A stretch of 64,000 bases of DNA, from NCBI GenBank assembly GCA_946408995.1, contig CAMJUL010000010.1, forward strand, positions 1 through 64,000, in the 5' to 3' direction. Positions 1 to 8,079 of this stretch are shown here, one piece after another. A program made the position numbers and the translations under genes. The first letter of the stretch is position 1; every line of letters starts with the position of its first letter. This stretch comes from an uncultured Clostridia bacterium. Its GTDB lineage: Bacteria; Bacillota; Clostridia; Christensenellales; Aristaeellaceae. A model generated the notes under the pieces. That model did not search any database. It was given only the letters and a program-made list of their open reading frames with translations, and was not told the origin of the DNA.

Positions 1-403
1 TCGCGGAAGGGGACATCGATACGGTGACCTACGCGACGATCTCCTCCAAGGGGATTCTGGAGGCTGTCAACCAGGTGCTTGCCGGCCCTGCGCAGGAGGA
101 GCCCGAAGCGCAGGCTCCCGCTGTCTCCGTTGAGGGGAACACTGCGACGGTGACGGCCCGCGGGTTTACGGGCACCTTCGACGTTAACGTGACGCTGGAT
201 GAAAACGGCGCGGTGGCGTCGGTCAAGGTCGGAAAGCCCTCGACGGAGCAGGACGAACCGTATTTGCAGATGGTAAAAGACAGCAAGACCTTCCTTGCCC
301 AGTTTGTCGGAAAGACCGGGGAGATCGCGGAAGGGGACATCGATACGGTGACCTACGCGACGATCTCCTCCAAGGGGATCCTGGAGGCTGTCAACCAGGT
401 GCT
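1..403 (+). repeat. Near-identical direct repeat inside the FMN-domain gene
   Basis: Bases 1-79 recur at 325-403 with a single difference (T at 56, C at 380, a synonymous change in a Gly-Ile codon pair). The offset of 324 bases is exactly 108 codons, so the repeat is in frame and marks tandem copies of the FMN-binding unit. The left copy probably begins before the window. Confidence 0.9.
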
Positions 404-425
404 AAGCGCCCATGGGGCCCAGTAA
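1..425 (+). CDS. rnfG: FMN-binding domain protein, RnfG-type, 3' part
   Basis: The 5' end lies outside the window; the frame (codons from base 3) is open to the edge. Two copies of an FMN-binding motif, D-T-V-T-Y-A-T-I-S-S-K, are seen 108 codons apart. This resembles the flavinylation motif Dxx(S/T)xAT by which ApbE links FMN to RnfG, except that the usual Gly before Ala is Tyr. Between the copies is one complete FMN_bind-like unit with an Ala/Pro/Glu linker. The ORF directly precedes the rnf genes, and no rnfG is present between rnfD and rnfE, its usual place in Clostridia, so it most likely supplies the G subunit (electron transfer between RnfC/B and the membrane subunits). More repeats may lie upstream. 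The symbol is by context rather than by full-length alignment. Confidence 0.72.
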   Translation, partial: AEGDIDTVTYATISSKGILEAVNQVLAGPAQEEPEAQAPAVSVEGNTATVTARGFTGTFDVNVTLDENGAVASVKVGKPSTEQDEPYLQMVKDSKTFLAQFVGKTGEIAEGDIDTVTYATISSKGILEAVNQVLSAHGAQ

Positions 426-858
426 CACCGGGGCAGCCCGCGTGTCCGGCGTCAGACGGGTCAAAAACGGCGCTGCGGTTTTGATCATGCTTCTCGCTGC
501 TGCGGCTGCCCTGTACTTCGGAGCGGTCTCGAGAGTCGGCAAAACCACCTCCGGCAGGGTCCGGGTGCTGGTCGACGGGCAGGTTTATACGGAACGGAAC
601 ATCGTCGGCGGGGAACAGATCCTGGTTACGCAGCCAAATGGTTCCAGAAACGTGATTCTGATGACGGAGAACGGCTTTTATATGCTGTCTGCCAACTGCC
701 ACAATCAGGACTGCGTTCACCAGGGACCGGTCACGGAAGACAATTATATGCTCCGGTCCCTCGGGACCAGTATCATCTGCATTCCAAACCGGGTGGAGGT
801 CCAATTGATCCTTTTAGAGGATTCGGCGCCTCCTGCCTATGATGTACCGGATGCTTGA
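412..858 (+). CDS. NusG domain II-like membrane-anchored protein in the rnf operon
   Basis: 148 residues. A positively charged N terminus is followed by one transmembrane segment (about residues 22-40, rich in Ala and Leu) and an outward-facing domain with the NusG_II pattern: V-D-G-Q-V-Y, a Gly-rich turn, then C-H-N-Q-D-C-V-H-Q-G and I-C-I-P-N-R-V near the end. Family members of this kind commonly sit beside FMN_bind/Rnf genes in Firmicutes; their molecular role is not established. The ATG at 412 overlaps the end of the preceding gene by 14 bases with no clear Shine-Dalgarno, which suggests translational coupling; a later start is possible. It lies 28 bases before the rnfC start. Confidence 0.75.
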   Translation: MGPSNTGAARVSGVRRVKNGAAVLIMLLAAAAALYFGAVSRVGKTTSGRVRVLVDGQVYTERNIVGGEQILVTQPNGSRNVILMTENGFYMLSANCHNQDCVHQGPVTEDNYMLRSLGTSIICIPNRVEVQLILLEDSAPPAYDVPDA

Positions 859-886
859 ACAGAACATAATAAAAGGTGGGATCAAA

Positions 887-2242
887 TTGAAAGTAACATT
901 TCGCGGCGGTGTTCATCCAGGACACAAAAGCAAGAAACCTACCCAGGCGCTCGCTGTCAGAGAATATGTGTCGGATACGGTCAAAATCATTATGAACATG
1001 AATATCGGCGCTCCGGCGGTTCCCTGTGTCAAGAAAGGAGATCAGGTCAAAATCGGACAGGTGATCGGCGAGGCACAGGGATTCATGAGCGTTCCGGTCC
1101 ACGCGAGCGTTTCCGGAACGGTCCTTTCCGTGGACAATATCCCCTATCTGAGCGAGAATCCCGTTGGATGTGTCACCATCCAGAACGATTTTCAGGACGA
1201 CTGGGTGGAACTTGAGCCCCTTGGGGATGTGGAGCATGTGGACCCCTCAAAGATCGTTCCCGCCATTCAAAAAGCGGGGATCTGCGGGATGGGCGGCGCG
1301 TGCTTCCCGACCCATGTCAAGCTGACGCTCAAGCCGGACCAGAAATGCGATACCATCATCGTCAATGGCGCGGAGTGTGAAACACACCTGACGGCCGACC
1401 ACCGGCTGATGCTGGAAAACGGAAAGCGCATTGTTGACGGCCTGCGGGCTGTGATGCGCGCGCTTGACGTGAAAAACGGCGTGATCGCTATTGAGGACAA
1501 TAAAAAGGACGCCATCCAGGCCATGAAGCAGGCCTGCTTCGGACGTCAGGGAGTCCGGGTGCAGCCCTTGATGACCAAATATCCTCAGGGCGGTGAGAAA
1601 CAGCTGATCCAGGCTGTGACTGGACGCCAGGTGCCTTCCGGAGGTCTGCCCATACAGGTGCATGTGGTTGTACTAAATGTCGGCACCTGCGCGGCCATCG
1701 CAGACGCGGTGATCGACGGGAAGCCCCTGGTCAGCAGGATCACCACGGTCACAGGCGCCGTCCGTACGCCTTCCAACCTGCGGCTGCGCATTGGCACCCT
1801 GGTGGAGGACATCATCGGTGAATGCGGCGGCTTTTCCGAAGACCCGGGCAAAGTCATCTTCGGGGGCGCCATGACGGGCCTTCCGCTGCCGAACACGGAT
1901 GTGCCGATCGCAAAATCGACCAACGGTATCGTGGTTTTCAACAAGCATGATGCGGTCAGTGTGGAGGAAGGTCCCTGCATCCGCTGCGGAAAATGCGTCT
2001 CGGTCTGCCCCATCGGGCTGAATCCTTTCCAGATCAAGGCCGCTACCGACGTAGATCTTCTGGACCGCGCCAAGGATCTGCACGTGATGGACTGCATCCT
2101 CTGCGGCAGCTGTTCATTTGTCTGCCCCTCCCGCCGGTGGCTGACGGCTTCCTTTAAAAATGCCAAACAGAAAATCACGCTGCAGGCCAAGAAGGAAGCG
2201 GCCCAAAGGGCAGCGGCAAATCAAGGAGGAGAGCAAAAATGA
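887..2242 (+). CDS. rnfC: Rnf complex subunit RnfC (NADH-binding, 2x[4Fe-4S])
   Basis: 451 residues. RnfC is the peripheral subunit that exchanges electrons with NAD+/NADH in the ferredoxin:NAD+ oxidoreductase. Features in order: an N-terminal RnfC domain beginning F-R-G-G-V-H-P; an NADH/FMN-binding Rossmann-like domain with G-M-G-G-A-C-F-P-T-H-V-K; an SLBB-type region; and two [4Fe-4S] motifs, C-I-R-C-G-K-C-V-S-V-C-P and C-I-L-C-G-S-C-S-F-V-C-P. The start is taken as TTG at 887 because AAAGGTGGG lies six bases upstream and the family begins at this point; a longer frame from 839 would overlap the previous gene and has no ribosome site. The stop overlaps rnfD by four bases. Confidence 0.95.
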   Translation: MKVTFRGGVHPGHKSKKPTQALAVREYVSDTVKIIMNMNIGAPAVPCVKKGDQVKIGQVIGEAQGFMSVPVHASVSGTVLSVDNIPYLSENPVGCVTIQNDFQDDWVELEPLGDVEHVDPSKIVPAIQKAGICGMGGACFPTHVKLTLKPDQKCDTIIVNGAECETHLTADHRLMLENGKRIVDGLRAVMRALDVKNGVIAIEDNKKDAIQAMKQACFGRQGVRVQPLMTKYPQGGEKQLIQAVTGRQVPSGGLPIQVHVVVLNVGTCAAIADAVIDGKPLVSRITTVTGAVRTPSNLRLRIGTLVEDIIGECGGFSEDPGKVIFGGAMTGLPLPNTDVPIAKSTNGIVVFNKHDAVSVEEGPCIRCGKCVSVCPIGLNPFQIKAATDVDLLDRAKDLHVMDCILCGSCSFVCPSRRWLTASFKNAKQKITLQAKKEAAQRAAANQGGEQK

Positions 2243-3174
2243 GTTTGATCCTGTCTTCAGCGCCGCATATCCGTACGGCAAAAACGACCTCCAGACTGAT
2301 GGGGAATGTGCTGATCGCCCTTCTCCCCTGCGCCGCTGCCGGAATCTATTATTTCGGGCTGCGGGCGGCGCTCGTCCTGGCGGTTTCCACGGTCTCCGCG
2401 GTCCTTGCGGAATTCATCTGGCAAAAGCTTTCCCGCAAGCCCATTACCATTTCGGACCTTTCCGCGGCGGTGACGGGCCTTCTGATCGGTCTGACCGTTA
2501 CGCCGACCGCTCCCTGGTGGATGGTTATGATCGGCAGCTTTTTTGCCGTGATCGTTGTCAAGCAGCTCTTTGGCGGCATCGGCGACAATTTTCTCAATCC
2601 TGCGCTGGCGGCCAGGGCGGTGCTCCTGGCTTCCTGGCCCGCCCGGATGACCTCCCATCCCGCTGTTGGATTTGCCAATGTGGACGCGGTTACATCCGCG
2701 ACCCCGCTGACAACCGGCGCTGGCATCGGAGACCTCTTGCTGGGCAATGTTCCGGGAGCCATCGGGGAAACCTGCAAGATCGCGATCCTTTTGGGCCTGG
2801 TTTATCTGCTTGTTTCCGGGACCATCTCCTGGCGTATTTCCGTTGTGACCATTGCCTCTGCCTTCCTTTTTAACTGGGCGCTTTCCGGAAGCCTCAACGA
2901 CAGCCTGGTGGCCATCCTCAGCGGCGGACTCCTGTTCGGCGCCGTTTATATGGCGACGGATTACGCCACATCGCCCATGCAGGCAGGCTCCCAGTATTTT
3001 TACGCGATCCTGATCGGGGTCCTGACCATCATTATCCGGAAATTCGGCGTATATCCGGAAGGCGTGACCTACGCGATCCTGCTTGCGAACATCACGGCCC
3101 CGCTTCTGGATCGGTTTATCCCCCAAAAGGTATACGGTATCCCGTCCATCAGGAAGGAGGAAAAGAAGGCATGA
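2239..3174 (+). CDS. rnfD: Rnf complex membrane subunit RnfD
   Basis: 311 residues with about nine hydrophobic segments. RnfD is an integral membrane subunit carrying covalent FMN. The flavinylation motif is visible as D-A-V-T-S-A-T-P-L, with the acceptor Thr near residue 155. AAGGAGGAG precedes the ATG at normal spacing, and the start overlaps the rnfC stop (ATGA). The 3' end overlaps the next ORF by four bases. That next ORF is rnfE, not rnfG, so the operon departs from the C-D-G-E-A-B order known from Clostridia and Acetobacterium. Confidence 0.95.
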   Translation: MSLILSSAPHIRTAKTTSRLMGNVLIALLPCAAAGIYYFGLRAALVLAVSTVSAVLAEFIWQKLSRKPITISDLSAAVTGLLIGLTVTPTAPWWMVMIGSFFAVIVVKQLFGGIGDNFLNPALAARAVLLASWPARMTSHPAVGFANVDAVTSATPLTTGAGIGDLLLGNVPGAIGETCKIAILLGLVYLLVSGTISWRISVVTIASAFLFNWALSGSLNDSLVAILSGGLLFGAVYMATDYATSPMQAGSQYFYAILIGVLTIIIRKFGVYPEGVTYAILLANITAPLLDRFIPQKVYGIPSIRKEEKKA

Positions 3175-3812
3175 GTGCTTCAGATGATAAAAGGAACCTG
3201 GGTCAGGTTTTCATGAATGGGATCCTGAACGAAAATCCGACGTTCCGCCTCGTATTGGGAACCTGCCCTACGCTGGCCACCACGACCAGCGCCATGAACG
3301 GGTTCGGCATGGGGCTTTCCGTTACGTTCGTCCTGGTCTGCTCCAACATCGTGATTTCGCTTCTGCGCAAGTTCATACCAGACAAGGTCCGTATTCCTTC
3401 CTTCATCGTTGTGATCGCAGCCTTTGTGACCATCCTGCAGCTTCTGCTCCACGCCTATGTCCCCTCCCTGTATGAGAGTCTTGGCATTTTCCTTCCCCTG
3501 ATCGTGGTCAATTGCATTATTCTTGCCCGGGCAGAGGCGTTTGCCAGCAAAAATCCCGTGGTGTCTTCCGCGGTGGACGGCTTTGGAATGGGTCTTGGCT
3601 TCACCGCCGCGCTGACGCTGATCGGCTGTGTCCGGGAGCTTCTGGGCAGCGGTTCGATCTTCGGTTTTCAGATCCTTGGAGACGCCTATGAACCCATGCT
3701 GATCTTTGTTCTGGCTTCGGGCGGATTCCTGACCTATGGTCTGCTGCTTGGCATCATCAATGCCATTACCAATCACAGGAAGCTGATGAAGCTGGAAAAG
3801 GGGGAAAACTGA
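3171..3812 (+). CDS. rnfE: Rnf complex membrane subunit RnfE
   Basis: 213 residues and six predicted membrane segments. The N-terminal G-I-L-N-E-N-P-T-F-R-L-V-L-G-T-C-P-T-L-A stretch is typical of RnfE/NqrD. The Cys in the G-T-C-P motif of the first membrane helix is one of the residues that, with its counterpart in RnfA, holds an intramembrane iron-sulfur centre in characterised Rnf/NQR complexes. The ATG overlaps the rnfD stop by four bases and rnfA starts one base after its stop, so translation is tightly coupled. Confidence 0.95.
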   Translation: MSASDDKRNLGQVFMNGILNENPTFRLVLGTCPTLATTTSAMNGFGMGLSVTFVLVCSNIVISLLRKFIPDKVRIPSFIVVIAAFVTILQLLLHAYVPSLYESLGIFLPLIVVNCIILARAEAFASKNPVVSSAVDGFGMGLGFTAALTLIGCVRELLGSGSIFGFQILGDAYEPMLIFVLASGGFLTYGLLLGIINAITNHRKLMKLEKGEN

Positions 3813-3813
3813 C

Positions 3814-4392
3814 ATGACCATGAATGTTCTTCTCTTTTTCGTAAGCTGCGTGCTGACCAACAATTTTATCTTCTCAAGGTTTTTGGGCTGCTGCCCCTTC
3901 CTTGGCGTTTCAAGCAAGGTTTCCACGGCGGTCAGCATGGGCCTGGCGGTCACCTTCGTCATGACCATCGCTTCCCTGGTGTGCTATGTTGTGTACAATT
4001 GGATCCTTGTTCCCCTCGGACTGACTTTCATGAGTACGATCGCCTTTATCCTGGTGATCGCCGCGCTGGTACAGTTTGTTGAAATGTTCCTGAAGAAATC
4101 CAGCCCTTCCCTTTACAGCGCGCTTGGCATCTATCTTCCCTTGATTACCACCAACTGCGCGGTGCTGGGCGTAGCCACCCTGAACATGAACAACGGATAC
4201 TCCATGATCCAGAGCGTGCTCAACGGCACTTTCAGCGCCATCGGATTCCTGCTGGCGATCACCCTCATGGCGGGTGTCCGGGAACGCCTGGAGTCCAGCA
4301 AGATCCCGCAGTGCATGAAGGGCTTCCCCATCACGCTCGTTTCCGCCGGACTGATGGCCATGGCATTCATGGGCTTCAACGGCATTGTATAA
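3814..4392 (+). CDS. rnfA: Rnf complex membrane subunit RnfA
   Basis: 192 residues, six membrane segments; the partner of RnfE (inverted topology in known structures). Recognisable motifs are V-L-T-N-N-F-I-F-S-R-F-L-G-C-C-P-F-L-G near the N terminus and the A-L-G-I-Y-L-P-L-I-T-T-N-C-A-V-L-G block in the middle, which carries the second conserved intramembrane Cys. It is preceded by GGGGGAAAA in the end of rnfE. Confidence 0.95.
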   Translation: MTMNVLLFFVSCVLTNNFIFSRFLGCCPFLGVSSKVSTAVSMGLAVTFVMTIASLVCYVVYNWILVPLGLTFMSTIAFILVIAALVQFVEMFLKKSSPSLYSALGIYLPLITTNCAVLGVATLNMNNGYSMIQSVLNGTFSAIGFLLAITLMAGVRERLESSKIPQCMKGFPITLVSAGLMAMAFMGFNGIV

Positions 4393-4404
4393 GGGGGAAT
4401 TGAG

Positions 4405-5211
4405 ATGATCATTCTGTACGCAGGACTGGTTCTTGGAGGACTGGGGCTGATCTTTGGACTTGTTCTGTCTTTTGCGGACAAGAAGTTTCATGTGGACGTG
4501 GACGAACGGGTTGAAAAAGTGCGCGCCTGCCTGGGCGGCGCCAACTGCGGCGCCTGTGGGTTCGCGGGCTGTGACGCCTTTGCCCAGGCGGTGGTGGACG
4601 GCAAGGCCAAGCCTAACGGGTGCGCGCCGGCAGGCGCTTCCGGGGCGGAGAAAATCGCCTCGATCATGGGGGTCGATGCCGGGAACAGCGAGAAAATGGT
4701 GGCGCGCGTCCTCTGTCAGGGGATCCGCGGCATTGCCAAGGAGCGGTATGTCTATGACGGCTATAAAAGCTGCATGACCGCCGCGGGGATCGCCGGCGGC
4801 CCCAAGGACTGCCGTTTTGCCTGCATCGGACTTGGCGACTGCATGGACCACTGCGCCTTCAATGCCATCAGTATGAAGGATGGGATCGCCCACATCGACG
4901 AAAACCTCTGCACCGGCTGCGGTCAGTGCGCGCAGGTTTGCCCCCGGTCGGTCATTAAACTGTTGCCGGCTTCCCAGAAGGTCCGGGTGCAGTGCCGGAA
5001 CAGCGACACGGCCCGTCTTGCAAGGGAAGTTTGCGCGAAGGCCTGCATTGGGTGCGGACGCTGCAGGAAAGAGTGCCAGTACGGCGCCATCACGATCGAA
5101 AACGGTTACGCGCGGATCGATCCGGACAAATGCCAGGGCTGCGGCGCCTGCGCGGCGGTCTGCCCCTGCCACTGCATTTCCGCTCCGGATACCGTCGCCG
5201 AAGCGTCCTGA
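4405..5211 (+). CDS. rnfB: Rnf complex electron-entry subunit RnfB (polyferredoxin)
   Basis: 268 residues. One N-terminal membrane helix (about residues 2-22) is followed by the Fe-S domain G-G-A-N-C-G-A-C-G-F-A-G-C-D-A-F with its fourth Cys in N-G-C-A-P, and then a Cys-rich ferredoxin region including C-T-G-C-G-Q-C-A-Q-V-C-P, C-I-G-C-G-R-C-R-K-E-C and C-Q-G-C-G-A-C-A-A-V-C-P. RnfB accepts electrons from reduced ferredoxin. GGGGGAATTGAG lies upstream of the ATG. It is the last gene of the operon and is followed by a strong terminator. Confidence 0.95.
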   Translation: MIILYAGLVLGGLGLIFGLVLSFADKKFHVDVDERVEKVRACLGGANCGACGFAGCDAFAQAVVDGKAKPNGCAPAGASGAEKIASIMGVDAGNSEKMVARVLCQGIRGIAKERYVYDGYKSCMTAAGIAGGPKDCRFACIGLGDCMDHCAFNAISMKDGIAHIDENLCTGCGQCAQVCPRSVIKLLPASQKVRVQCRNSDTARLAREVCAKACIGCGRCRKECQYGAITIENGYARIDPDKCQGCGACAAVCPCHCISAPDTVAEAS

Positions 5212-5244
5212 ACGTCGAAGGGTTTTCCTGATCCCGATCCTTCT

Positions 5245-5273
5245 CTGCCCGCGGGGACGCGGGCAGTTTTCTT
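5245..5273 (+). terminator. Rho-independent terminator of the rnf operon
   Basis: An 8-bp perfect stem (CTGCCCGC / GCGGGCAG) with a six-base loop is followed by TTTTCTTT, 33 bases after the rnfB stop. Confidence 0.92.
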
Positions 5274-5283
5274 TGCGGCTTTA

Positions 5284-5313
5284 TTGTACAAACACGGGGT
5301 TTCATGATAAAAT
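5284..5313 (+). promoter_or_regulatory. Candidate promoter for tmcAL
   Basis: TTGTAC, 18-base spacer, TAAAAT; 40 bases before the GTG start of the next gene and directly after the rnf terminator. Confidence 0.55.
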
Positions 5314-5352
5314 ACAGTATCCGTTCAGGTTTGGACGGACAGGAGGGAAAAA

Positions 5353-6519
5353 GTGGGCGGTATCTGTGGCGTGATTGCGGAATACGATCCATTTCACAAT
5401 GGGCACGCGTACCACCTGGCAGAAACCAGAAAGAGAACGCATGCTGATTTCCTGATCGTGCTCATGAGCGGATATGTCTCCCAAAGAGGAAGCTTTTCCC
5501 TTTTTTCCCCGGTGGACAAGGCCCGCATGGCGTTGATGAACGGGGCGGATGTGGTGCTTTCCATGCCGTGTACGTTGACGGTCCGGGACGCGGAACACTA
5601 CGCGCTGAATGCGGTCACCGTCCTGAACCGTTTGGGGATGGTGGACAGCCTCAGCTTTGGCAGCGAACTGGATGATCTTGAAGGGCTGCTGGAAATTGCT
5701 TCCGCGCTGGAGAGTGCGAGGGTCCAGGAACGCATCGGAACGCTGATCCGCCAGGGGTCCAGCTATCCCAGGGCAGTCCAATGCGCCCTGAAGGAGGAAG
5801 GACTGCCCTGTGCATCCTTTATTGGGCTCCCCAATGTAATCCTTGCTGTCAGCTATCTTCGGTGCCTTCTGAAGACTGCCTCCTCCATCTCCCCCGTGCT
5901 GGTCCAAAGAGGCGGGGATTATCATGCGGAAAAAGTCGATTTCTCCGCGCCAGCCGCGGGAGCGCTGCGCAGGGCTTTCCTGTCCGGCAACCGGGACGCG
6001 CTTGAAGCCGGGGTCCCGGAAAACGTGGCGGCCCTTCTTGGAACGATTGAGGATCGTCGCAGATATTGTGACCCGTCCCTTGCGGACGCGATTTTGTTTG
6101 ACAGGCTCGGGAGGCTTTCTCCGTCCGCGCTGTGTCAGGTCCCCGGGGTTTCCGAGGGCATAGAAAACCGCATTCTTCACAAAGCAAGAGGGCTGTATGG
6201 CAGGGATCCCCTGCTGGACGCCTGCTGTACCACCCGTTTTACCAAAGCGCGCATCAACCGTATCCTGTGTCATTTGATGCTGGGCACAACCGCGTCTGAT
6301 CTGGAAGGACCTGTGTATTTGCGGATCCTGGGCTTTCGTCGCGGCGCTTCCGGGCTTCTTAAAACCATTCGGGAGAGGATTCCATGCTATCAGGAGTTCA
6401 AACTCCTGGAAGATGCGCCGTCCACGGCCCCGGAAGTCAGGGCTGCCAAAGTATGGGCGGCTGCTTCAAGACAGCCGCTTTCCTCCCTGTATGCCGACAA
6501 GCCCGTCATTGTTTCCTGA
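5353..6519 (+). CDS. tmcAL: tRNA(Met) cytidine acetate ligase (TmcAL/YlbM)
   Basis: 388 residues. TmcAL makes N4-acetylcytidine at the wobble base of elongator tRNA-Met from acetate and ATP. The N terminus G-V-I-A-E-Y-D-P-F-H-N-G-H is the HxGH nucleotidyltransferase signature, followed by M-S-G-Y-V-S-Q-R-G and later the helical tRNA-binding part ending with T-K-A-R-I-N-R-I-L. The start is GTG at 5353, five bases after AGGAGGG. The likely substrate, elongator tRNA-Met, is encoded at 32803 in the same window. Confidence 0.92.
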   Translation: MGGICGVIAEYDPFHNGHAYHLAETRKRTHADFLIVLMSGYVSQRGSFSLFSPVDKARMALMNGADVVLSMPCTLTVRDAEHYALNAVTVLNRLGMVDSLSFGSELDDLEGLLEIASALESARVQERIGTLIRQGSSYPRAVQCALKEEGLPCASFIGLPNVILAVSYLRCLLKTASSISPVLVQRGGDYHAEKVDFSAPAAGALRRAFLSGNRDALEAGVPENVAALLGTIEDRRRYCDPSLADAILFDRLGRLSPSALCQVPGVSEGIENRILHKARGLYGRDPLLDACCTTRFTKARINRILCHLMLGTTASDLEGPVYLRILGFRRGASGLLKTIRERIPCYQEFKLLEDAPSTAPEVRAAKVWAAASRQPLSSLYADKPVIVS

Positions 6520-6563
6520 TGCTTTTTGCGATACAGCTAAGGAAAAGAGCCAAAGGAGTCTTC

Positions 6564-8006
6564 GTGTTTAAACTATCAAGGGGTTTTCAGTTTCAAAGGC
6601 CGCTGGCGCTGCTGTTCGCCCTGGCTTTTCTTCTGGGGCTGCCCGTACAGTCCCTTGCCTCGGAGACGGAATATGACCCGAATCATCCTGAATACCTGGA
6701 GCAGAATCATCTGACCTGCGGGGCGGCGATCCTCATCGAGGCGGATTCCGGGAACGTGATTTTTGAAAAAAATGCCGACGTGCAGATGTATCCGGCATCT
6801 ACGACCAAAATACTGACGGCGCTGCTTGGCATTACCATGGGGGATCTGTCTCAGACCTGTATCGTTTCCCCAACGGCGCTGGACGTGCCCGAGGATTCTT
6901 CCAAGGTGGGGCTGGCCGAAGGGGAACAGGTCAATCTTCTGGATGTGATCTATGCCACGATGCTTGTATCGGGCAATGACGGCGCAAATGTCATTGCGGA
7001 AGCGGTCAGCGGAAACATTCCTGATTTTGTTTCCCTGATGAACCGTGCCGCGGCTGCCATGGGCTGCTCCTCTACCCATTTTGCGAATGCGCATGGGTAT
7101 CATGATGAATACCATTACACCACGGCCCGGGATATGGCCGTTATCGCGCGGGAGGCCATGCGGAACGAGACCTTCCGGCAGGTGGCCTTTGCCAAAACCA
7201 GGACCCTTCCGGCGGATAACGTGTACCGGGAGAGGTCCTTTACAACGACGAACAAACTGATCAACTATACCGAAAAGTATGCGGACCGTTTCTATCAGTA
7301 TGCCAACGGCATCAAAACAGGTCATCATTCCGCCGCGGGCTACTGCCTGGTTTCCTCCGCGGTGCGGAGCGGTATCAACCTGATCGCGGTCGTTTTCGAC
7401 TCCAATTCCGATGCGAACAGCTACCGGGATTCCATCCGTCTTCTGGAATACGGGTTTACTCAGTTTGTGACCACAAGCATTGCCGAGCTTTACGCGATGA
7501 ATCCAAGGGTTGTGGAGATTTCCGGCTTTGATTTGGAGGATCCCCAGCTTGGCAAGCTTCAGCTGAACCTGGAACAGGTGGACCGGATCATTCCGGATCT
7601 GATCGTAACCACGGAGGACCAGATCCAGTATTGGGTGACCAATTTCAATTCCCTGACCCTGACGGAATATACGCGGGAGTTCCGCGCGCCGATCACAAAA
7701 GGCGAGGAAATGGGAACACTGACGTATTATCCGGCAGAAGGCTCTCCGGTGGTTTTCCGTTTGACTGCCAGCAGGAGCATCGGGGCCCGCCAAAGCCTTG
7801 CCCCTTCCCTGGAGGAGATCCGAAAGGCGGCGGAGGAGGATCCAAATCCCCTGCCCAGGCCGAGCTTCGAACTGGTTTTCCTGTTCATTCTGCTTCCGGC
7901 AGCGTCTGTTGTGCTGATTGTACGTCTGGTCCGTCTCTTCAAAAAGCATCTCAAACGCAGAAAAAGGATCAAGACCATGGCCCCTACGCAAAGGTATTTC
8001 CAGTAA
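6564..8006 (+). CDS. D-alanyl-D-alanine carboxypeptidase (penicillin-binding protein, DacF type)
   Basis: 480 residues from the GTG at 6564 (AAAGGAG five bases upstream); longer frames back to 6384 overlap tmcAL and lack a ribosome site. A signal peptide (about residues 1-33) is followed by the S11 transpeptidase-like fold with all three motifs: S-T-T-K (nucleophile Ser about 79), S-G-N (about 136) and K-T-G (about 251). A PBP5-type C-terminal beta domain follows, then a final membrane helix and a basic tail (about 433-465), so the enzyme is anchored outside. It trims the terminal D-Ala of peptidoglycan stem peptides. DacF, DacA and DacB cannot be told apart here. Confidence 0.9.
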   Translation: MFKLSRGFQFQRPLALLFALAFLLGLPVQSLASETEYDPNHPEYLEQNHLTCGAAILIEADSGNVIFEKNADVQMYPASTTKILTALLGITMGDLSQTCIVSPTALDVPEDSSKVGLAEGEQVNLLDVIYATMLVSGNDGANVIAEAVSGNIPDFVSLMNRAAAAMGCSSTHFANAHGYHDEYHYTTARDMAVIAREAMRNETFRQVAFAKTRTLPADNVYRERSFTTTNKLINYTEKYADRFYQYANGIKTGHHSAAGYCLVSSAVRSGINLIAVVFDSNSDANSYRDSIRLLEYGFTQFVTTSIAELYAMNPRVVEISGFDLEDPQLGKLQLNLEQVDRIIPDLIVTTEDQIQYWVTNFNSLTLTEYTREFRAPITKGEEMGTLTYYPAEGSPVVFRLTASRSIGARQSLAPSLEEIRKAAEEDPNPLPRPSFELVFLFILLPAASVVLIVRLVRLFKKHLKRRKRIKTMAPTQRYFQ

Positions 8007-8020
8007 AAACAGAAGACCAA

Positions 8021-8063
8021 ACAGCCGGCAGGAACATCGATGCAAGACGTTCCTGCCGGCTGT
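8021..8063. terminator. Convergent hairpin between the carboxypeptidase gene and mgtE
   Basis: Perfect 15-bp inverted repeat (ACAGCCGGCAGGAAC / GTTCCTGCCGGCTGT) around a 13-base loop. On the minus strand it is followed by a T-rich stretch, so it best fits mgtE termination; the plus strand has no good T tract. Confidence 0.75.
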
Positions 8064-8079
8064 TCTGACGCAGACGGTG

